NCBI GenBank assembly: GCA_019115085.1
Contig: DXEF01000033.1
Span: 1 to 64,000, forward strand
Length of the DNA: 64,000 nt
DNA from: Candidatus Agathobaculum pullicola
GTDB lineage: Bacteria; Bacillota; Clostridia; Oscillospirales; Butyricicoccaceae
Reading direction: 5' to 3'
Positions 24,929-32,726 of the stretch are shown in pieces. Position 1 is the first letter of the stretch; each line of letters opens with the position of its first letter. Below the pieces are notes generated by a model. The model was given only the letters and a program-made list of their open reading frames with translations, searched no databases and had not been told where the DNA came from. Made by a program: the position numbers and the translations under genes.

Positions 24929-27598
24929 TTATTCCTGCCGCAGACGTTCCACCACCGAGTACCGCTCGGCCGCGCGGCTGCTCAGAACCGGGATCGCCAC
25001 CCCCAAAACCGCAAACAGCGGCAGCACCAGCAGGACGGGCAGCACCGTGAACCGGTAGGTAAAGAACCAGAACATCCGCTCGACCGCTGCGCCTGCCAGC
25101 GGCGCAAGCGCCACGGTCAGCAGCATGGTCAGGGCAAGCGTACTGAGCATATACAGCAAGCCCTCGCACACCAGCATCCGCCGCAGCTGCCGCGGCGTCA
25201 TGCCGATGGCCTGCAGCACCGCAAGCTCATGCCGCCGCGCGATGATGCCGGTCAGGATAGCGTTAAAGAAGTTGAGCACGCCGACCAGCCCGATGATCAG
25301 GCACAGCACGCCGCCAAGCGTCAGAAACATATTGCGGAAGCTGTAAAACTCCGCGCTGTATGTCGCGCGGCTGGCATAATCCAGCTCGGGGGCAACGCTT
25401 GTCGTGTAATCGGCGAGAAAGGCCTCCATCGCGGCGTCCGCACCATCCTGCACGTCAAAGGCGTAGTACATCACTGTGTCCGTCCCCGTATCCTGACAGA
25501 AGGTCTCGCTATTCATGACAAACTCATCCGCGCCGTAGTAGCGGTAGTTCAGTCCGGACGGCACCGCGACCCGCGCCGCGACCGTATAGGTTTCGTCGCG
25601 GAACGTCTCCGCGCGGGACAGGATACTGCGCCCCGCCGCGTAGGCGGCATCCAACTCCTCCGGCGCAATGGCCGCACCGGTCTCCGCGTCGTAATACGCA
25701 AAGCGCTCGACATAACGCAGCGTCACCGTATCGCCCACGTGCGCCCAATGGCTGTTTTCTTCCACCTTGCCGTACTCGTCGACCGTATACACCGCGGCGA
25801 TGTATCGGCTGCCCGGCGCATATACACGGTCAAGGTCGCCCTCCAGCACGGTCAGGCGATCCAGTGCAAATGCCTCCATGCCGTACAGTTGCACACGGTC
25901 GGCGAGCAGGCCATCCGCCGTCCGCTCCGCATAGTCTACCTGCTGGTCGATCACTTCCGCGTCGTACCACCGCGCGCGTCCGGTGCGGTACCAGTCCTCG
26001 GTGACAAACTCCTGCACGGCGGTCGTCAGGCCGTATACACAGCCGCCCTGTTGCACGCCGCCCGCGGCCTGCACATCCGTGACCGCCTGCTCGGGCAACG
26101 CCTGCGCGGCACTGCCCCAGAGCGTGCCGACCTGAAAATAATCGGCGTTTGCCAGCTGGAAATCCGCCGCTGCCATGCCGCGCAGGTATTTTTCCAGATC
26201 GAACCCGCGCGTGAAGGTCATCGTGACCGTCAGCAGCACGACTGCCAGCGACAGCGACAGGATGGTCACGGCCGTCTTGCCGCGGCTGCGGCCCAGATTG
26301 GCCCACGCCATCGACCAGAGCGAGATCCGTTTGCCGCCGCGCCGAATGTGGCGGCGGTTTTTCGCGCCCTCGGTGTAGCGCACCGCCTCGACCGGCGAGA
26401 CCTTGCCCGCCAGCCGTCCCGGCCGACGGCACGAAAGCAGCACGGTCGCCAGCGCAAACACCGCCGCGAACACAAAGATACGCGGGTCGGCCGACCGCAC
26501 CTCCTCCATCCCATTCATGCGCCGCACGATGACCGGCGTGAGCACACAGCCCACCAGCCAGCCGGCCGCCAGCCCGATCGGGATGCCGACCAGCGACAGC
26601 GCGACCGCCTGCTGCCGGATGATCCGCCGCAGCTGACGCGGGGTCGTGCCGATGGTCTTGAGCAGCCCGTAAAACCGGATGTCGTTGGTCACCGAGATCT
26701 GGAACACGTTGTAAATGATCAGATAGCCGGTCAGCACGATCAGCAGCAGGATGGCCGCCAGCGCGGCTACGGTCGCGGGATCGCGCAGCGCTTCGGACAG
26801 CTGCGCACCCGTGTAGCCCCAGTTGACGCCGATGCGCACATAGTTCTCCTGCCCATTGTCCTCGCTCTGCATGCCATGGTCGTCAAGGATGGCGTTCAGA
26901 TCCTGCTCGATGTGCTTGGCGCCGCTTCGCAGCATCATGTCCATATTCCAAGCACCAGTCATGCCGTCCTCGCCGGGCGGCGTGACACCCACCTCGTCCA
27001 GCACGGCTTGCACGCGGCTTTCAGGCAGCAGGATATGGCTGGCGACTACCGCCTCGTCGTACTCCCACCAGCCGCACAGCATAAAGGTTTGGGTGGTTTG
27101 ATGGCCGTCCACGGTAAAAGTGACGGTAAACTGCGCCCCCAGCTCTGGCTCGACGCCCAGCAGCGCCAGCACACGGGTATCGGTCGCCGCCTCGTCCGTC
27201 CCCTCCTTGGGCAGCCGCCCCTCGACCGGGTCGCAATACATCCAGTGCGCCTGATTGGTGTCCGAATAGCCTATCTCGACGTGCGACTTGTTGAACGGCG
27301 CCTCGGTCGGCATGCCGAGGAACCGCCGCAGCCCCCATGCCGCGATGCGCGGGTCATCCCGCAGCGCTTCGAACTGTGCCTGCGTCAGATACTTGAAGCC
27401 GCCCTGTGAAAAGCCGCCTACCTGCCGGAAATTGCTCTGCTGCACCCCTTCGTTGAGTGACATCGCAATCGTCAGCAGCGCGGTGAACAGCAGCGCCGTC
27501 AGCGCGATCGCGGCCACCGCGATCCGGTTGCGGGCGCGGTTGGCACGCAGCGTGCGTAGGCTCAGGCGGAAGATACATCTGCGGTTTGCAACTTTCAT
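24929..27598 (-). CDS. FtsX-family ABC transporter permease, 889 aa
   Basis: A membrane permease with two FtsX domains and large extracytoplasmic loops, of the MacB/BceB-related type that detoxifies membrane-active peptides or moves lipids. TM1 is at about residues 25-47. The first FtsX domain lies at about 265-400 (YLIIYNVFQISVTNDIRFYGLLKTIGTTPRQLRRI), another helix at about 435 (TVTMTFTRGF), and the last domain spans about 755-880 (NFFNAILTGIIARRHELAVLQAIGMTPRQLRRM). The ATG chosen has AAGGGGG eight bases upstream; a GTG three codons earlier would sit on that site. It lies 13 bases downstream of its ATPase gene. Confidence 0.92.
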   Translation of the reverse strand: MKVANRRCIFRLSLRTLRANRARNRIAVAAIALTALLFTALLTIAMSLNEGVQQSNFRQVGGFSQGGFKYLTQAQFEALRDDPRIAAWGLRRFLGMPTEAPFNKSHVEIGYSDTNQAHWMYCDPVEGRLPKEGTDEAATDTRVLALLGVEPELGAQFTVTFTVDGHQTTQTFMLCGWWEYDEAVVASHILLPESRVQAVLDEVGVTPPGEDGMTGAWNMDMMLRSGAKHIEQDLNAILDDHGMQSEDNGQENYVRIGVNWGYTGAQLSEALRDPATVAALAAILLLIVLTGYLIIYNVFQISVTNDIRFYGLLKTIGTTPRQLRRIIRQQAVALSLVGIPIGLAAGWLVGCVLTPVIVRRMNGMEEVRSADPRIFVFAAVFALATVLLSCRRPGRLAGKVSPVEAVRYTEGAKNRRHIRRGGKRISLWSMAWANLGRSRGKTAVTILSLSLAVVLLTVTMTFTRGFDLEKYLRGMAAADFQLANADYFQVGTLWGSAAQALPEQAVTDVQAAGGVQQGGCVYGLTTAVQEFVTEDWYRTGRARWYDAEVIDQQVDYAERTADGLLADRVQLYGMEAFALDRLTVLEGDLDRVYAPGSRYIAAVYTVDEYGKVEENSHWAHVGDTVTLRYVERFAYYDAETGAAIAPEELDAAYAAGRSILSRAETFRDETYTVAARVAVPSGLNYRYYGADEFVMNSETFCQDTGTDTVMYYAFDVQDGADAAMEAFLADYTTSVAPELDYASRATYSAEFYSFRNMFLTLGGVLCLIIGLVGVLNFFNAILTGIIARRHELAVLQAIGMTPRQLRRMLVCEGLLYMLSTLALTMLLTVALAPLAGAAVERMFWFFTYRFTVLPVLLVLPLFAVLGVAIPVLSSRAAERYSVVERLRQE

Positions 27599-27611
27599 GC
27601 TGCGCACCCCC

Positions 27612-28280
27612 TTACCGCGTCACAATCCGCCCGTCCTCGATGCGGACGATGCGGTCGGCCATCTGGGCGATCTCCTCATTGTGGGTGATCATGACCATGG
27701 TCTGTGCAAACTTCTGGCCGGTTACCTTCATAAGGCCCAGCACATCCTGGCTGGTTCGGCTGTCCAGATTGCCGGTAGGCTCATCGGCCAGAAGGATGGC
27801 GGGCTTGGTGGCAAGCGCCCGGGCGATGGCGACACGCTGCTGCTGGCCGCCGGACAGCTGACTGGGCAGACTTTGCAGCTTACTTTCCAGCCCAAGCGTC
27901 TGCACGACCTGCCCGATGTAGGCTTCGTCCACTCTACCGCCATCCAGTTGGATGGGCAGCACGATATTCTCCCACACGCTGAGCACCGGCACGAGGTTGT
28001 AGGACTGGAATACAAAGCCGATCTTTCGGCGGCGGAAGATGGTCAAAGCCTCGTCTTTTAAGTCGAAGATGTTCTTGCCGTCCACGGTAACCGTACCCGA
28101 GGTGGGCCGGTCCAGCCCGCCCAGCATGTGGAGCAGGGTGGATTTTCCAGAGCCCGAGGTGCCCACAATGGTCACAAATTCGCCTTGCTCGACGCTCAGC
28201 TCCACGCCGTCCAGAGCCTTTACCTGCGTACCCCCAGTGCCGTAATATTTTTTCAGATCACGGGTCTGTAAAATTATCAT
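27612..28280 (-). CDS. ABC transporter ATP-binding protein, 222 aa
   Basis: The ATPase partner of the FtsX-type permease that follows. Walker A is GTSGSGKST (about 41-49), then the Q-loop VFQSYNLVPV, signature LSGGQQQR, Walker B ILLADEPTGNLD and the H-loop switch MITHN. This is the MacB/LolD/BceA branch. Immediately downstream of a response regulator and kinase pair, it forms a four-gene sensing and resistance module. A hairpin in the gap upstream separates or attenuates it from the kinase transcript. Confidence 0.95.
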   Translation of the reverse strand: MIILQTRDLKKYYGTGGTQVKALDGVELSVEQGEFVTIVGTSGSGKSTLLHMLGGLDRPTSGTVTVDGKNIFDLKDEALTIFRRRKIGFVFQSYNLVPVLSVWENIVLPIQLDGGRVDEAYIGQVVQTLGLESKLQSLPSQLSGGQQQRVAIARALATKPAILLADEPTGNLDSRTSQDVLGLMKVTGQKFAQTMVMITHNEEIAQMADRIVRIEDGRIVTR

Positions 28281-28299
28281 GATGCGTTCCTCCAGAGAA

Positions 28300-28333
28300 A
28301 AAGTCTGTACCGTCTTTTGACAATACAGACTTT
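28300..28333 (-). terminator. Hairpin between kinase and ABC genes (terminator or attenuator)
   Basis: A perfect 10-bp inverted repeat (AAAGTCTGTA / TACAGACTTT) has a smaller stem GTC-AAAA-GAC inside it. TTTTTC follows on the minus strand. It would end or attenuate transcription from the two-component genes. As DNA, the same repeat could be a regulator binding site. Confidence 0.65.
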
Positions 28334-28389
28334 AACATAGAAATCTGTCCTGATACTTTCGAGAATGTGACAGTTCTGACAGAAGTGGC

Positions 28390-29289
28390 TCATGATCTGG
28401 GCAGAAAAAGCGAAAAGATACTTCCTGCGCCCGGTGCACTTTCCACCTTCACATAGCCCCTCTGCTTTTCCGCGATCTGCCGGGTGAGGTAAAGGCCGAT
28501 GCCCACGCCCTCCGCCTGCCAGACGCCGGGAGCGCGGTAAAACCGTCTGAAAATTTTGGCCTGCTCCGCCTCGGAAATGCCCGGGCCGGTATCACTTACC
28601 CGGACAGCGGAGAACAGTTCATAGTTTTTTACTTCCACTGTCACCGTGCCGCCGGACGGGGTATATTTTACAGCGTTGTCTATCAGGTTGCACACCGCCT
28701 CTTCGGTCCACTTGGGATCGAAGAGGGCGGAACCCTCTGTCTGCCGGGTGGTCAGGGTGATGCCCTTTTCCGCGGCTTTGGGCGCATACTGGGCGACAGC
28801 CCGCTCCACCACGGTCGAAATCTCGCCGGGCTGGGGATGGATGACAAGGATCCCTGTCTCCAGTCTGGAAGTTTTGACCAGCACCTCGATGAGTGTCTGG
28901 AGCTTTTCTGCCTGAGTGGAGATGGCGGCGGCGCAGTCCTTCCCCTGAGCTGTGAGCGGCTGCTCTGAGAGCAACTGCGCGTAGAGCTGCACATTGGCCA
29001 CCGGGGTCTTGGTCTGGTGGGAGATATCGGAAATCAGGGCACTAATCTGTTCCTTCTGCTCCCGCATGTTCCGCGCAGACAAGGCGCTGGTCGCCAGATA
29101 CCGTCCCAGTCGGCTTTCCAGAGAGGAAAGGCGACTCTCATCAAAAGTCTCTTCCGAAAAGTTGCCGTTCATGGCCGTGGTGAGCATATCATCCAGTCGC
29201 CGCATGATGCGGGAGGTCCGCCAGCGGTCGACGGCGACCACGACCAGCGCAAGCAGCAAGGCAGCGCCCATAATAAAATACCCGCTCAT
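28390..29289 (-). CDS. Sensor histidine kinase, 299 aa
   Basis: A membrane kinase with only one clear transmembrane helix (residues of about 5-22) and almost no external domain. It probably senses within the membrane or through the neighbouring ABC transporter. The HisKA box is SALISDISHQTKTPVANV with phospho-acceptor His91. The HATPase domain has NLIDNAVKYTPSGG (N box), VSDTGPGIS (G1) and GVGIGLYLTRQI (G2). The start overlaps the stop of the response regulator by four bases. The set resembles peptide-antibiotic resistance systems. Confidence 0.93.
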   Translation of the reverse strand: MSGYFIMGAALLLALVVVAVDRWRTSRIMRRLDDMLTTAMNGNFSEETFDESRLSSLESRLGRYLATSALSARNMREQKEQISALISDISHQTKTPVANVQLYAQLLSEQPLTAQGKDCAAAISTQAEKLQTLIEVLVKTSRLETGILVIHPQPGEISTVVERAVAQYAPKAAEKGITLTTRQTEGSALFDPKWTEEAVCNLIDNAVKYTPSGGTVTVEVKNYELFSAVRVSDTGPGISEAEQAKIFRRFYRAPGVWQAEGVGIGLYLTRQIAEKQRGYVKVESAPGAGSIFSLFLPRS

Positions 29290-29969
29290 GGTTTCACCGC
29301 CCAGATGTAGCCGATACCGTATACCGTTTTCAGATATTCTGGTTTGGAGGGGTCAGCCTCCAGCTTACTCCGCAGCCGCTTGACCGTGACGGACAGGGCG
29401 TTTTCCTCCACAAATTCCGCACCGTCCGTCCATACCCGGTCCACCAGCGTGGCCCGGGGTACGGCATGCCCCCGGTTCTCCACCAATACCCGCAATAGCT
29501 TTTGCTCGGTTTTAGAAAGCTCCACCAGTCTGCCATCCCGGCGAAAGTCCATCAGGTCAAAATGAAAGACAAAAGGCCCCATCGACACGATATGGGTAGC
29601 CTTGGGCGTACTTCGCCGGAGCTGGGCGTTGACTCTGGCCCGGAGTACCGCCAGAGAAAAGGGCTTGGTGATATAGTCGTCCGCTCCCGCCTCCAGTCCG
29701 GTGACCTCGTCCAATTCCAGATCGTTGGCGGTGAGTAGGATTACCGGAGTGGCGTCGCCCGCTGCCCGCACCTGACGCAGCAGGTCCAGACCGCTGCCAT
29801 CCGGAAGATTCACATCCAGAATCAGAAGGTCAAATTTCTCTCCTGCTACCGCTTCCCGGGCCTTGGCCAGATTGTTCCGGCATGTTACAGATATCTCCGG
29901 CTCTGTCAGCGCCATGGCAATTCCTTGCCCTAATGTCTCATCGTCCTCCAAAAGAAAAATGTGTTTCAT
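29286..29969 (-). CDS. OmpR-family response regulator, 227 aa
   Basis: A receiver domain at residues 1-115 has phosphorylation site Asp52 (LLILDVNLPDGSG), switch Thr in LLTAND and Lys in TKPFSLAVL. A winged-helix DNA-binding domain covers about 130-225 (ELSKTEQKLLRVLVENRGHAVPR, then TVKRLRSKLEADPSKPEYLKTVYGIGY). It is the first gene of a regulator-kinase-ABC module and probably activates the ABC genes. The ribosome binding site is GAGGA. Confidence 0.95.
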   Translation of the reverse strand: MKHIFLLEDDETLGQGIAMALTEPEISVTCRNNLAKAREAVAGEKFDLLILDVNLPDGSGLDLLRQVRAAGDATPVILLTANDLELDEVTGLEAGADDYITKPFSLAVLRARVNAQLRRSTPKATHIVSMGPFVFHFDLMDFRRDGRLVELSKTEQKLLRVLVENRGHAVPRATLVDRVWTDGAEFVEENALSVTVKRLRSKLEADPSKPEYLKTVYGIGYIWAVKP

Positions 29970-30026
29970 GTTCGGTCCTCATCGCTTGTTGTTTCCATTC
30001 AGGATACAAGGGTTTTATGAATTTTT

Positions 30027-30035
30027 ATTATACCA
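30027..30035 (-). promoter_or_regulatory. Extended -10 promoter of the two-component genes
   Basis: Minus-strand TGGTATAAT has the TG of an extended -10 element, which can work without a good -35. None is seen at 17 bp. It lies about 60 bases before the response-regulator start. Confidence 0.5.
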
Positions 30036-30099
30036 CAAGTTCTGGCCTTGGAGCATGGGAATCGGTTGCCGACCATGAAGATCTATGCTATGATAGGGG

Positions 30100-30445
30100 G
30101 CTTACCACGGCCATCCAAACCGAATTTGACGAACAGAAGGGAGCGCAAGCTGAAACTCACCGGGCAAGTCCACGAGAGCGGGGAGAGCTTTGAACTGGGC
30201 GAATACTATATGGTAATTGGCACCTCCGCACTGGCGGGGTATGAGATTGACGGCGTGGCGAACATCTACGCCCTCCTCCGCCGGTGGCTCACCATCACCG
30301 GGAACCAATATGACCCGGCCAAGCACCGGGAGATCGCGGAGCTGTATGTGCCTGACCCGTGGTTCATCGCCTGTACGACAAGGCCGTACCCGGCTGTGCC
30401 CGTTTCCTGCGAGACGCCGTGGTTTACTGGGCAAAACAAGGAGGA
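30100..30445 (+). pseudogene. Unknown coding remnant with a frameshift
   Basis: A plus-strand open stretch reads SGESFELGEYYMVIGTSALAGYEIDGVANIYALLRRWL and then ELYVPDPWF. It continues in another frame near 30,365 as YDKAVPGCARFLRDAVVYWAKQGG. Codon use looks coding and the two parts look like one protein. I do not recognise the family. It has no normal stop, because it runs into the opposite-strand ABC permease remnant. It is probably mobile-element debris. Confidence 0.4.
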
Positions 30446-30447
30446 AA

Positions 30448-30478
30448 CAGGCCCCCGGCAAAAAGCCGGAGGCCTGTC
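30448..30478 (-). terminator. Terminator behind the ABC-2 permease remnant
   Basis: ACAGGCC.CCGGC and GCCGG.GGCCTGT pair around AAAAA. It lies two bases beyond the permease stop on the minus strand, and TTTCC follows. Confidence 0.6.
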
Positions 30479-30479
30479 C

Positions 30480-30665
30480 TTACTCCGCCGCTATATCCCG
30501 TCCCCGGAGATACAGCAGAGCGAGAAGTGAAAATACTATGGTATAGACCAATGCCGAGAGTACAAACCGCAGCAAATCCAGCTCCATCTGGGGGTTATTG
30601 GCCCGCATCCCCATGCACAGCAGGGAGTATGGGAACACATATCCCCACCCCTGAGCGGTGAACAG
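30480..30665 (-). pseudogene. C-terminal fragment of an ABC-2 (lantibiotic-immunity type) permease
   Basis: The minus strand reads LFTAQGWGYVFPYSLLCMGM, then LLRFVLSALVYTIVFSLLALLYLRGRDIAAE and a stop, with its own terminator. The hydrophobic helix and the GWGYVFPYSL block resemble the end of bacitracin/lantibiotic-immunity ABC-2 permeases. Upstream sequence is replaced by integrase-like DNA at about 30,660, so only some 60 residues remain. Fragments of this kind often accompany regulator-kinase-ABC modules like the one next to it. Confidence 0.6.
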
Positions 30666-30978
30666 TAGGCATCCATCCTGTTATCGGAAAGTAAATTCAA
30701 AAATTCATCTCCGGCAAAGCACAGAAGGCGGTGCGTCAGCACTTACCAGAATTACATCCGGGATCGACGAGGGCAGCTATTTTGAGCTGCTCAAATACCA
30801 GCGGCCAGGCGGCAAGGAGCTGTCTCCTAAAACCGCAGTCAACAGTCACGGTGTGTTTTACCGCACGCTCAATCAGACCTTCAACATCAACTCGATCCGC
30901 AGCAACCAAATTGATCGCCTGAAGCGCGAAAGCGCTGAGCGCATGGAACGCTTTATCCGCTCCAGCATTGCCCAATAA
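30658..30978 (+). pseudogene. Doubly deleted tyrosine integrase remnant
   Basis: The DNA aligns with the intact integrase at 58256-59443 in three blocks. These are the N-terminal arm (KITSEIDEGSYLE-like: RITSGIDEGSYFE), the core-binding end (SPKTAVNSHGVFYRTLNQ, RSNQID) and the extreme C terminus (LKRESAERMERFIRSSIAQ). The sequence between the blocks, including all catalytic residues (Arg, HxxR, Tyr), is missing, and there is a small frame change near the start. The downstream terminator and tRNA-Ser att sequence are kept. It is the fossil of an earlier, related element at the same site. Confidence 0.88.
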
Positions 30979-31047
30979 GAGTAAAACCGCGATACCGAAA
31001 ATATGAATTCGAAAATGAGTTCTGAAAATGACTTTAGGTATAAAAAA

Positions 31048-31079
31048 ACGGTATTAAACCAAAGTTTAATACCGTTTTT
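31048..31079 (+). terminator. Terminator of the integrase remnant
   Basis: ACGGTATTAAA and TTTAATACCGT pair around CCAAAG, followed by TTTT. It is the same hairpin as the one after the intact integrase. Confidence 0.85.
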
Positions 31080-31080
31080 C

Positions 31081-31103
31081 TGGCGGAGAGTCAGGGATTT
31101 GAA
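31081..31103 (-). repeat. Left att copy: duplicated 3' end of tRNA-Ser(GGA)
   Basis: 23 bases identical to 59560-59582, the 3' end of the tRNA-Ser gene (acceptor stem and T arm; starts TGGCGGAGAG and ends GGGATTTGAA). Beyond this point the sequence no longer follows the tRNA. It marks the left end of the 28.5-kb element and, at the same time, the att site beside the integrase remnant. Confidence 0.9.
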
Positions 31104-31402
31104 GAGCCAAATTTTGGAACTTATGCGCTAATTCCGTATTATCTTATCCCATTTTGTTTGGAATGATATGATATTCAGAACATTTGAGCACAGTTGGTTT
31201 TTATGCTTTCAGGCTGTAAAGGGTACTTTTAAGGGTACGGGACAGCCCCGCTTTGCATCGCGGTTTGATCTCAAAACACCCATCCACTATTGCTTTCCTG
31301 CCCCTCGCATCGGCACTCATACCGACGCAAGGGGCAGCTTTTATTCTGCATAACGATAGACAATTTCCCAACGCTTGACACGGTGCTTTACGTTGCAATC
31401 AC
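31104..31402. other. Element left edge without gene, one hairpin
   Basis: No credible gene is present. A stem (CTGCCCCTCGCATCGG / CCGACGCAAGGGGCAG, 31299-31342) with CTTTTATT after it on the plus strand looks like a terminator with no gene in front. It may be left over from a lost gene. Confidence 0.45.
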
Positions 31403-32726
31403 CTACAATGCTTCTATGAAAACCTGTTCCTGTTTTTTCATTTCTGCTGCAAAGCTTTCATAGCAGTTTGCGTTTTGTGGGATTTGCAGTCCGTGTTTGA
31501 TAATACAGATATCTTCCCTTGGTTCAACATTGTTTTCGTAAGTTGAACCCTTGTTCAGCTTCAACTGTAAAATGCAATCTTCCCCTATTTCCGGATAGAA
31601 AAATATTCCTTTCTTTGCATCGAATCGAAACATGTAAGCAAGCATTTGCAGATAATCTCTGTTACCGATATTATGCATTGGTTTATATTTGGCATCCGCG
31701 ATGACACGCTGTGCAGTATTTTCGCTAATAAAATCTGGATATATCAAACCTTTGCGCTGCGCGAACAACCACTGTGCCCCTATACCACGCTTGTTCATCG
31801 GATGATAAAAGTGCTTGCCTATCAGGATATTGATATACTCTTCCCACAGCCATGCTCCATCAAACAGCAGTCCGAAAACTTGACGCGACCCCGCCCCCAT
31901 CTGATGCTGCTCGTGCTGCAAAATCAAAAGGCATAGCCGTTGTAGCGCTCGATACTCACGATAATACGCATGCCTTACAGGATTGTTCCTATTTTCTGCA
32001 ACAATTTTTGCTCTATGATAGGGTTGATATGCCGGCGTTGCACTCACAACCAGCGCCACTTCATCTCGCACTGCCGCAAGCAGTTTTCTGCCGAATGCAT
32101 TTAGCTTGATGTACTCAATTGTATGGCGCACCTGTATGGCGCACCAATTCCATCAACGTATTGTCATAAGAATACTCTCTCTGATGATACGCAACAGTTC
32201 CCACAAAAGGCGTGTTCTGTGCAATATGCCGAGTAATGTCAATAACGCCTTTTACATTGCTGTCATTGTAATTTCTCTTCACATATGTTTTGTAAACACC
32301 CTTGCGCATCGCCGCCTTAAGATAACGCGGAAACAAAAACACTAACAGGTGAAACAGCGCATTGTCCTGATTTGCATCCGTCATCAAATCGACTAAGTTT
32401 GGATATTTCAACACTTGCTCTAGCAAATACTGAAAGAAATAGTCTTTTTCACCGTCAGAGAAGCGCGAAGTGATAACGAGCCGCTCATTCCCATACCCCA
32501 CAAACCCTATTACATTTCCGGAACGATAACAGTCATTCACGCTTTGCAGAATCATTTGCTCAGCTATGAGATCGTCCGATTCGTCAACTCGCTCCGGAAA
32601 CACAAAAACGCCTTCCCGTTCGAGCTGCTTGAACGTTTTGTTTGCGACCTTTTGTGTAATGTCTGGTATTTCTGAAAAAGACGCTCTGGGCACGACAGTA
32701 TTATCTCTAATTCTCAGTTGCTTCAT
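31403..32726 (-). pseudogene. mcrC: McrC subunit gene, frameshifted by a 13-bp tandem duplication
   Basis: McrC is the nuclease and activating subunit of the McrBC modification-dependent restriction complex. The N part (about 195 codons; KVANKTFKQLEREGVFVFPE, GFVGYGNERLVITSRFSDGE) stops at 32115 after MELVRHTGAPYN. The C part resumes in another frame as RHTIEYIKLNAFG. It contains the PD-(D/E)XK nuclease (FGLLFDGAWLWEEYI, KGLIYPDFI, VIADAKYKPM). A 13-bp unit TGTATGGCGCACC is present twice in tandem at 32120-32145. Removing one copy joins the frames exactly (ELVRHTIEYIKL). The start is the ATG with GGAG upstream, overlapping the end of mcrB. Confidence 0.87.
32120..32145. repeat. 13-bp tandem duplication inside mcrC
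   Basis: TGTATGGCGCACC occurs twice back to back. Thirteen is not a multiple of three, so the copy number decides the reading frame of mcrC. Slippage back to one copy would restore the gene. Confidence 0.95.

Noticed and set aside
25229..27409. A 726-codon open frame antisense to the FtsX permease gene
   Set aside because: His/Arg/Gln-rich translation without domains. The opposite strand encodes a clear permease with helices and FtsX motifs; the long frame comes from high GC at third positions.
32115..32131. mcrC as two separate natural genes
   Set aside because: The second part lacks a ribosome binding site, and removal of one 13-bp repeat joins the frames exactly into a normal McrC.
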